NCBI GenBank assembly: GCA_934047225.1
Contig: OW204000.1
Coordinates: forward strand, 11,798,001 to 11,862,000
From: Ypsolopha sequella
Taxonomy: Eukaryota; Arthropoda; Insecta; Lepidoptera; Ypsolophidae
DNA length: 64,000 nucleotides
Direction: 5' to 3'
In this document: positions 55,623-64,000 of the stretch, in pieces
Position numbering within the stretch: position 1 is the stretch's first letter
Layout of the letters: each line of letters starts with the position of its first letter
Translations under genes and position numbers: made by a program
The notes under the pieces: generated by a model
The model's input: the letters and a program-made list of their open reading frames with translations, nothing else
What the model was told of the DNA's origin: nothing
Databases searched by the model: none

Positions 55623-57111
55623 AATAATGTAATGAATTTTGGATGGTTGAACCAGTTTTTATTCTTCTATAACATATAACATTTTTGGGGTTATATTAAA
55701 AGTCAACCTGTATATTGAATTTCACAAAACGAGTGAAAAATAGGCGACTACGAGCGAAGCTTTTGTTGAAGTCACTTGTGATCAATCAGAGAGCAAGTAC
55801 TGGTCTCTGCTCGTGATCATAAATTTTAAAGCCGAGTGAAGCGGGGCCGAGTGACCCGATAAAAACAGTTGTATTTCTCATGAGATTGTAAAAATGCGAC
55901 AGTTTATAATTTCACTGGGTTAGGTTAGGTTAGTTTATAGGCAACCTAACAAAAAGCTACCGTGAAATGATAATCTCAAACATATGTATGTATAATAAAA
56001 AACATACAAATACAATTGAAATTCAAACATTAAAGTATAACTTATGTTCATAATAAATTTATTCAAACATGTTCTCGAAATAACTAATCGAATACCCAAA
56101 TTTTAGATCATTTACCGAACAGTTCAGCAAACAGTTCGATTTGTATTTTCATAAATAAATATCGTGTGTAATTTTTGTGTCGCCACCAAAATGGAGAGAC
56201 GATACCACGCGAAATGTGACCTTAATTCTTTAGAGCCAAGTTTAGTTTTCGTATAACAATTTAAGGTTTTGACATACCCTAGGGTGGATTTGGATATTTC
56301 CCGATAACTCCAATCATTTCTAAAGCGTCTGGTAAACCCGCTTGGGGACGGAAACGAGGAAAAATATCTTACTTATCCTTTCAAAGCGAAGGTTATTAAA
56401 AATCTACTCTACTCTTCTTACAGCTAATATTTTATTATCATACTAGATGTGCCCGTGGCTCTACCCGCGTTAAAAATATAATAATTATTATCATACACTA
56501 AGTATTACTATGTTATTATTTAAAAAAGAAAAACCTTCAAACAGTTGAACCATAGAAAGGTGATGTTTGTGAGTGACGTTGGATGTAGGAAATAATCTCA
56601 TTAGTACAAAATTTATTCTCTGGAAAAATAAATTGATGTTCAATTTGCGATTAAAGTTGCGTTATATGATGTTACGTTTTTGCAAACCAAAAACATTACG
56701 ATCGGCCGTTTTGACACGGCATACAGATCTGACGTTGCTGAACATAGAACACATATGTTTCTGAAAAGCGGAAAATTTTGATTTCATAATTTCATTCTTT
56801 AATTATTAAGCGATTACGTATTCAAACCCATATTGTTTATACCATTCATCATTGTCACAATCCAAGGATCGAATTGCATATTTTTTTTCGCGACTTTGGC
56901 GTTCTTATGAGTGATACGAGCACACAAAGGTGTGTAGAGCGCCATCTCACTGATCCCTGTGAATTTTGTCCCTTTCTAGCTTTTGGATTTTATAATAGTT
57001 AGATTTTTCTCATTGATGAAGGTGCATTTCTGGAAAAAAAAAGGAAAAAAAGTTAAAATCGATGGAAAAAGATTTATGAATACTTGTTTGTTTTAATATC
57101 AAAAATAATTT
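55623..57111. other. Mostly unassigned; one small hairpin repeat
   Basis: 55895-55975 holds 'gtttataatttcactg', 'gggttaggttaggttag' and an inverse 'accgtgaaatgataat', a short hairpin-type repeat related to 60580-60665. 56445-56475 is a stub of the CTAGCTTTT-type repeat. The rest is unassigned. Confidence 0.45.
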
Positions 57112-57475
57112 GAACAAATGCGAATCGGACTCGCACACAAAGGGTCCCGTACCACCACACAATACTGAACCTCAAAAACATTATGGTAAATAACAACAAA
57201 ACAGATAAATAAATAAGATACAGGTGAAAAATAAACAAATTACGTTAAAAAATGCTATTTTTGGAGGTTTTTTGTAGTGGAACCATACATTTTTTTTTTG
57301 CCTTTACAGAGGCCACAGTAACACGTTGGTATTCTGCCAAATTTTCAACTGGCTACCTTTAACGGTTAAAGCTGTAGATCTCTGTGACAGACGGTCGGAC
57401 AGACGGTCAGCGGAGGCTTAGTAAAGGATCACGTTTGGTACCCTTCGGTTCGGCTATGGAACCCTAAAAAAAATT
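57112..57475 (+). repeat. Dispersed repeat 'AATCGGACTCGCAC' plus copy
   Basis: Starts 'aatgcgaatcggactcgcac', contains 'gacggtcggacagacggtca' and ends 'ggctatggaaccctaaaaaa'. Fourth copy of the family at 11428, 34540 and 39006. Confidence 0.7.
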
Positions 57476-57579
57476 AGTTTAAGGCGATATGTAAAAGTTT
57501 TAGCGTCCCTGTTACTCTATATGCGAAAAAACCCTCAGTGCGAGAGGGACGGATTCAAGGAAAAGTAGCCAAAATCGGT

Positions 57580-59420
57580 TTTTTATTTACATAAAATGGA
57601 CTAAAGTTGCTATCAAAATTATGTTTAACCAGGTCCCAGATACTGTTAAAACCCATCTTATAAAATATAATTGCAATCCATATGTTATTCCAAATTGTCA
57701 AACCAAGAGAATTGGTGTAGAAAAAGACCTCATTTCAATAAATATTTGTATCGAGCCGAATTGCTCCAATTGCGTTTAACAGGTCCCTAGAAAGAGATTT
57801 CAAAAATAATATACTATTTTATTAAAATAATACATTATTTACTGAAGTAGTATCACAAGTGCGAATAGTGTCGTTTTTTTTCCGTAGCGCCTTAACCAGT
57901 ATCAAAATGGGCACAGTATGTACATATTGAGTTTGTATTATACGAGTAGTAAAGGCTCCCGGATTACAAGGAAACACGTGGAAATTCACAGTAACCCTCT
58001 AACGTCAAACAACACCCCTAATTTGTACTCTAAGTCGTAATTTACTGCCTTTAACGAATTCCCTTGCCCTATCTTATATTACCTGTAGCTGTATTCAAGG
58101 TGGGGCGCAACTATCTGGGTAAACACGAGGGTGTGGGAACTAATGGGCGCAATCCTGGAAGACGCCGAGACAAGACGTCGACGATTTCCCTAGGGAAGTC
58201 TAAGACGTTTCCAAACTGTGTAAAAACTGAAAGGATCTTTCTTCAGCTGTTAAGCAATATTAGGAAGCACTAATAATGTAAATGTTTGTATATTTTGCTG
58301 AATAGGTATATGACAGATTGGGCATGGGCATGCCAAAAGTTGGAATCTTTTATATGTAAACCCCTTAGCAAATTAGGGTATATATTGGATGCTTACTTAT
58401 GAAACTGTCAAAATGATCTAACAAATTCATGAGTTCATAATTCCTGTAATTCAATAGCTACCTCCATTATTTGTGTTGTTTGAAAGTTTATTTCAAGGTT
58501 TACATCTACGTTTTAAATATTGTTTGTATATTGTCAGTTTTATAACTAAAATTAAATCTTCAAAAACAGTTCGTCCTAAATGATATCCATTTCCACAATA
58601 AGATTCGTAAATTTTTTTTACAGCTGACACTTTTCAAAAATTGATTTAAAGTTTTATTAATGTTTTCTAATTCATACACAAAAAAATATACATGAAATTT
58701 GGATTTGTCATTCTGAAAAAAAAAAGTTTTCTTCAAGTTCTCCATAGATAACGGATATTTCATATGCAAGCACTTAATACTAATTTTATCGTTTTTGGTA
58801 ATATAACAGCTTTTTTTTCGCTATTTTTTGGTATTATCAGACGAAGATAGTAAATGAAAAGGGCTTTTCCCCGGTTATCAACGAATAGTTCGTTGCGGTT
58901 AACCAACTTTGATCGTGTTTGCTATGAGCGTTTTTCCTTATGTCAAATTTAGTGTTAAATAAGATTCCTAGATGGCACTGTCGTATTCTTTAGCAACAGA
59001 ATCAAAGACAAAATTTGTACCGATTCCAAACAAACGAAAAACTACTTTGACATTGATTGTTACCAAACACACTTTATATACGGTGACATGGATAGCGCCA
59101 TCTGGAGGAAAGCTAAGAACTAAGAAATAAAAACAACGAGAAAAACGCTCATTGCTTTCTGTAAAACGACATTGATTGTTTATGGTTTAAATACGAACTT
59201 AGTTTGAGAACCTCTGGTCCATTCGACGCATCTTCCGCTTACCCAAGACTGGCTTTAGGGAATTAATAAATTCATATTAAGCGACTCATGCAGCAAAACC
59301 TATTTATTCTGCAAATTGACTGAGCTCGGTGAAACTGATAGGTTTTTTCGCATCGTTTCTCTTTGATTTAAGATAGCGCATTATGAGTGTTTCGTGTTTG
59401 ATTTTTGCTATGATATATTG
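57580..59420. other. Unassigned stretch
   Basis: A+T-rich with no supported gene. A 69-codon frame near 58064 has no motif. Confidence 0.4.
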
Positions 59421-59668
59421 ATGTTGTCGGCACGTCGTAGAATTGGGCATATCATGATCTGCCTGGGCAGATCAGGCAGATCATATTTCTGTTAAAACTA
59501 GGAGGGTTACCCTGCTCCATTCCGCTTCGCTTCCACAAATTTATTTTCATGTAAACTTAACACGATCCTCCTCGCATCGCTCGTCGTCGCACCTATTTTT
59601 GACCTTTGGTGAAAGATTTTCGATTTCATACTTTACGATCTGCCCAATTCTACAATCTGCCCACCACA
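59421..59668 (+). mobile_element. 248-bp TIR element
   Basis: The ends 'atgttgtcggcacgtcgtag' and 'ctacaatctgcccaccacat' are imperfect inverses sharing GTAGAATTGGGCA. Best copy of the family also present at 31115-31589 and 7562-7740. Inside is a local duplication 'ctgcctgggcagatcaggca'. No coding sequence. Confidence 0.65.
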
Positions 59669-60250
59669 TTGATATAAACAAGCTGTGGGTCTGAGGAAAA
59701 ACGTTTAACTCGACTTGGATCCAAAATGAGATTTTAATAATAATTTACTCGTTTATTTTTCTCTACAGAATGGTCTAACTATTATTTCGATATCTATTAT
59801 GAAACCGGAAATAGACATCATATGACCAAATGGTTTAAGTAAATTTTTTTGTGGTACACAATGGTTTAAATGGATTTAATCTTTGAAATATCACATTTAG
59901 TGAAATGAGATATAGGTAACTTTAATTGGACCGATTTTCTTGGTTTTTTTAGTACGTCATCTACACTACTTGCATATTTTTGGTGCCGAATATTTTAATT
60001 CTGCTTCTGAACGATATACCTCTAAGATGGTAGGTTTTCTAGAGGCTGTACCGAAATATACTCGGAGTAATAGAGCCTTATGTTATCTACATGACACTTT
60101 GATATTTTCGTACAAAATCAGAACAGATTTACAAGAAATTTTATTTTTGTACATAAATATTTATAAAGTTGGTTTTTCACCGAAGGCACAGAAGTACTGA
60201 ACTTTCTTAAAATGTTACTCTTTTGTTCAGAATTAAACTGAGATACTTTA
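59669..60250. other. Unassigned stretch
   Basis: An 86-codon plus-strand frame at 59940-60200 has no recognisable domain. Nothing else is seen. Confidence 0.4.
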
Positions 60251-60350
60251 CTATACTGGCTGGACTTTTTGTTCACTGGCTGGACTTTTGGTATACTGGC
60301 TGGACTTTTAGTATACTGACTGGACTTTTAATATACTGGCTGAACTTTTA
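60251..60350 (+). repeat. 20-bp tandem repeat, five copies
   Basis: Units of 'gtatactggctggactttta' type, five copies with a few substitutions. No stop-free coding implication. Confidence 0.9.
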
Positions 60351-60498
60351 ATCGCTGATAAGCTGTAAACGAGAGTTAGTACTCGTCTATACGAACAATT
60401 TTACAGTGGATGCAACACTGAAATCATGCAAAAAACTTCTGCTGTTTCATACATTTTGGTCAAATAGGTTGGACGGAACATCTATTTTGGCTCCCACC

Positions 60499-60561
60499 AC
60501 TCATACAACTATATATTTTCTAATATGCTTACCATATTAGAAAATATATAGTTGTATGAGT
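60499..60561. repeat. Perfect 29-bp hairpin with 5-nt loop
   Basis: Left arm 60499-60527 begins 'actcatacaactatatattt'. Right arm 60533-60561 is its exact inverse. The loop is 'cttac'. No mismatch in 29 pairs suggests a recent origin or selection on the structure. Confidence 0.9.
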
Positions 60562-60579
60562 CGTACATATTACATAAGT

Positions 60580-60665
60580 CAGCGTGGGGATGTAATTATA
60601 TTTCAAAACAACATAACAAAACCTACCGCAAAATTATAATTTCACTAGTGAAATTATAAACTATA
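60580..60665. repeat. Short repeat with 26-bp perfect palindrome
   Basis: 60634-60659 is a perfect palindrome centred on 'cactagtg' ('ttataatttcact' and its inverse). The preceding 'acataacaaaacctaccg' resembles the hairpin repeat at 55895-55975. Confidence 0.7.
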
Positions 60666-61009
60666 TTTACAATCTTACGATACACGGTTTATTAATTATG
60701 TGCTCAGAATATGTAACCACATTCTCCACTTCATAATAAACCAAATAAACCACTTCCATAGAAAAACTTTTGACACATAACGGGACAAAAATAAACTTTT
60801 CATATAGAATTAGTAAAGGATTTTAATAATACCGTCAAAATTCCTTATAAGAACAATAGAAGATTGTTTTATATTGTATTATGGATATATATTTTTTTTT
60901 TTACAATAATACATTTTATAAAATTTTACAAAGATCGCCAAACTGCAATACAGTTTGTTGGCGAAGCGCTTATATAATTCCGGGTATTTACTTATGTCTA
61001 ACTAATGTA

Positions 61010-61860
61010 ACTACGAATACAGCAAAATCGCAATTTACAATCTACGAGTACATTTATCTACCTGTTTATACCTTGTTTATTATTTTAATTTTAACAATAT
61101 ACTTTTGAGTTTTGGTTTAATAGTGCTTATTTTTAATTTGTTTTTATCCAGCAAGAGAGTACCCTCTCTTACATAGCTGTTATATAGCTTCGGAGTCAAG
61201 TACTGTCTAGTTCTTTCCCCGTAATAATTTTTTGCTGATGGCTGTGTCAATGTACCTTTCTTAACAGATCTAGTGTAATGGCGGCGTACTACTGGGGTTT
61301 TGTAGTCTTGAGTGAAATATGAATCTAAAGCAATTAAGTATTTAAATTTACAGTGAACAGGAAGGATCTTACAAACTAAAAATAACTTATCATACTCACC
61401 TTTACATTTCTATTTTGTATTTTTATCCACTAAATATTTTAATATTCTTATTTGTAAGTGTTTTATTTGGTCTAAATAAGTTTTAAAGGTCGAAGTTAAG
61501 CCGTAACTTAGCAATGAGTCAGCAAGAGCATGGTAAACAATGTACAGGGTGCGTTTATTTAATATCCTATTCAGGTGGTAGAATTGGCCGAGTACTGATC
61601 TTAATCTATTGCTTACTTCATTAATATGTAACTTCCAATTAAAGTGTTTGTCAACTAATAAGCCCAAATATTTAAATTTTTCTACTAGCTGTATACTCTT
61701 ACAAGTACATGTTTGTTTATTTTTGTGAAAGCATTCATACGTGTGTGAAATATTTATTTCCGAAGAGCAAATTTTTTTGGCTTTTTTATTATATGGAGAA
61801 TAAATATGTATACATTTAGTTTTATCGATATTTAAAATAATTCCATTATCATATGCCCAT
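61010..61860 (-). pseudogene. LINE reverse-transcriptase C-terminal third
   Basis: On the minus strand an open frame from about 61850 reads IILNIDKTKCIHIYSP, then KFKYLGLLVDKHFNWKLHIN, NRLRSVLGQFYHLNRILNKR and LSYGLTSTFKTYLDQIKHLQ. This matches the thumb and post-thumb part of LINE reverse transcriptases ('YLGLxxDxxxxWxxHI'). After 61410 it continues with frameshifts through THYTRSVKKGTL-like text and 'RTRQYLTPKLYNSY' near 61190. The YxDD core is upstream and absent, so the copy is 5'-truncated and dead. Confidence 0.75.
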
Positions 61861-62535
61861 TATTACATAAACTCAATACTAAAGTTCACCAAGCTTCAGC
61901 CTTAGCTTTTGAGTAATTATTACACAGTGTACAATAAGACTTTTAATTAAAACGTTCGTGGTTAAGACATTAATATTTCCTGGAGCAATTTTGCCCGAAA
62001 TAACATTTCACTCACGTCCAAAGGAAATTTTCGCTATAACACGCTGGATATGTTGGCGCGGAATCGGCAATATTCGTACGCTTTTGGCAAGAAAATGTTA
62101 TCTCCGTGAATGCTTCGAAAGCTTATATATAATGTTTGGTATAAGTAACTCGATTTGGCGACCATTATTAAACAAATTTTAAGAAAATGTTAGATATTAA
62201 TTTGGTACTTACTGTACTCTTGTTACGTAAAAAAAAAATATCTTCTCTCTTTGCAATGATAATCGCCAACCTAAAGTTTCAGACAGAAAACTCACGTTTC
62301 TTTCTTTATACACATCGTCTTTATAAATTAACTCCTTTCAATTGCAAGATAAACAATATCATTCAATAATAATATTTTCAATTATTTCTATTTGTTTTAA
62401 GCCAAAATTTTGCCTTTTTATTTATCCACTCACAATACTTTATATTTTAAATAGTTTATACTATGTGAATATTTATTTTTAATTATATATATGACATAAA
62501 TAAATATTTATATTTATATACGTACTTCTATTTTA
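61861..62535. other. Unassigned stretch
   Basis: A+T-rich, nothing recognised. Confidence 0.4.
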
Positions 62536-62539
62536 TTCG

Positions 62540-62815
62540 GATGCCGTGTACTGTTTCTGTGCTTGATATATAACTGCAGGCCCTAGCAGAATAACAGCGT
62601 TGCGGGATGTTACTGGTAACACCCGTAGCATATGCTGAGTTGGGGTCCTTTTTATTGCCACGACACATGACGTTCCATGTTTATATGTATCAGTGTGGTA
62701 TTTGTCAATTTTATTTTTAGTTAAAAAGTTGTATTTAAAATGTGTTTTGTTTCGTGTGTGTTGTGGCATTTAAATAAATGATTCTTTATCTTTTATCTTT
62801 ATCTTTATTTATAAT
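62540..62815 (+). mobile_element. LINE or SINE 3' end with (TTTATC)n tail
   Basis: Contains 'acagcgttgcgggatgttac' and 'catatgctgagttggggtcc', and ends 'atttaaataaatgattcttt' followed by TTTATC repeats. This tail form is typical of non-LTR retroelement insertions. No coding sequence. Confidence 0.5.
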
Positions 62816-63360
62816 ACAAATACAAATAAATGCAAAATAGTTTATTTATAAAAATAAATATTAAATACTGACTTTTTTCTCTTTATTCTTATCATTTATT
62901 TATAAAAAAAAATTTTAGGTAAACAGTACTTAGGCCTTATCCTGTTAAGTTTATATAAACCTGTATAAGGACGAGACCGCTCTTCACAATAACTTGATTG
63001 CAAAAAATTTCGAGTTAAATTAATATTAATGTAAGTTGATGTTAAATTTAAATTTAAAATTAAGTTTAAGTTAAAATTAGGTTTATGAATAAGTTTAAAT
63101 TGATTGATTTTATTAATTTTTAGTTTAAGTAATATTTAGAAATGTGTTTATGTAACTTGAAAAAAAGGTATTTGCTTAAGTATTTTGAGATTAGGTATAA
63201 GATGTTAGTATATTTTCAGTTTCAGCATATTTGAATGTGTAAAGTGCAACTTTTTGTAGCATTGCAAATTTTGTAGGGTTGGTTATCACAAAAAGTTACG
63301 CGTCGTAAAAGTTTTGCTTGATGTTAAATTTCGGTTTCCCTCTTAATTAGACATTAGTTG
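62816..63360. other. A+T-rich stretch
   Basis: Contains runs of 'taagttt' and 'taaattt' near 63040-63140, a degenerate simple repeat. No gene. Confidence 0.4.
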
Positions 63361-64000
63361 CTCGCGTGACTGCTGCATTGCTCGAGTTTGGTTCTCGTTC
63401 ATTTGTCGGCCGGAGATGTTACAGTTAACTTGTGTTGAGTGTTTCTTCATTTGTTGGCGTTCAACGGCGAATGAAAATGGCGGATGTGCCAACAGGAGTT
63501 GTGTTTTTGTTATATTAGGTGGGTTTTGTGTTTTAAATTTGGGTTATTCATTTGTGTGGAATGGTTCTATAATATTGTTTTTGTATTTCAGATAAATTTT
63601 ACATATGCGTTGGATTGATTTTTTGAAAAGGAATTTTTTCGTCGGGTTGGAGGGAGTTCTGACTATCGTCAGAGCATGGTATGTATTGCTTTCTTTGTAT
63701 TTTGAGTCACCGAAATTTTGTTCTCATTGTTCCGTGTGGTAAAGGTTTTAATATTGTCTTTTCTCTTCTAATCCCAGGGTGTTTTTTCAAGATCTACGTG
63801 TTTTTCAAGATCTTCTTGTTTCCAAGATTTACCGGTTTTTCGAGATTTACCAGCTGGCAGAGTTATGATCGCCGCGTGGTGTACGCAGTAGCAGTTCATT
63901 TGTCTGCGCGGTCGAGGATCGTTGACCTTGAAGGGGGCAGCGGACGGCGGGTCATTTCCGTGGTGGTTATTGGAAAAATTCAAGTAGGTGTTGGAATTTT
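63361..64000 (+). other. Possible 5' non-coding exons at window edge
   Basis: Composition rises in G+C from 63361. A polypyrimidine tract ending 'tttgtatttcag' (63580-63591) precedes a segment ending 'agagcatg' before 'gtatgt' (donor, about 63679-63685). A second strong acceptor 'ttctcttctaatcccag' ends at 63778. The segment 63592-63679 has stops in all three frames, so it would be untranslated. 63780-63860 contains near-repeats of 'tttttcaagatctacgtg' and 'ttttcgagatttacc'. An ATG context 'gaatgaaaatggcggatg' occurs near 63470 but leads to a stop after 15 codons. It could be the 5' end of a gene or a transposon leader continuing beyond the window. Confidence 0.25.

Noticed and set aside
55918..55940. 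Telomere-type TTAGG repeat
   Set aside because: Only about two to three 'ggtta' units are present and they belong to the loop of a dispersed hairpin repeat.

Overview
This window is eukaryotic, A+T-rich nuclear DNA, most likely from an insect and probably a moth or butterfly. The inference rests on the repeat families, which resemble those I know from Lepidoptera: a tRNA-derived SINE, a dispersed repeat with 'GACAGACGGACAGACGGACG'-type stretches, LINE 3' ends with microsatellite tails, and hAT-, mariner- and piggyBac-like elements. I found no convincing intact host protein-coding gene. Most short open frames are chance frames or transposon remnants. There is no bacterial, CRISPR, rRNA or free-standing tRNA signal.

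Layout. 0.1-6.7 kb: LINE remnants, a deleted mariner whose terminal repeat has been amplified into an 81-bp tandem array, and a hairpin MITE. 7-15 kb: dispersed repeats, a roughly 630-bp inverted-repeat element and LINE tails. 15.74-17.46 kb: a LINE 3' fragment running straight into a 1.6-kb satellite of about 199 exact 8-bp units, open in many reading frames. 18.4-27.8 kb: a foldback element built of 297-bp units, split by a young, apparently intact Ty3/gypsy retrotransposon on the minus strand (18754-26271). 30-36 kb: nested MITEs, a decayed 'WDATCVDTLA' retroelement domain, LINE 3' ends and a clean hAT MITE. 39-46 kb: more dispersed repeats, a 203-bp MITE with a 6-bp target duplication, and a foldback element containing a SINE. 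49-53 kb: inverted-repeat elements, a piggyBac-type MITE, and a 1.5-kb element that has split an older tRNA-like SINE and carries a second SINE. 55-64 kb: short tandem repeats, hairpins, LINE fragments and possible non-coding exons at the right edge.

The only coherent gene set is gag and pol of the gypsy element. They overlap in different frames, with a canonical -1 slippery heptamer (AAAAAAC) directly before the gag stop codon. The two 1089-bp LTRs differ at only two positions that I could see. PBS, polypurine tract, ATGT target duplication and all catalytic motifs are present, so the element is recent and may be able to move.

Other points for a second look are the 8-bp satellite, the mariner terminal repeat turned minisatellite, and five dispersed copies of a YUGANRA-stem-GAAA motif resembling hammerhead ribozyme cores. 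I ran no computation. Family names are by eye, and boundaries are approximate unless a target duplication is stated.
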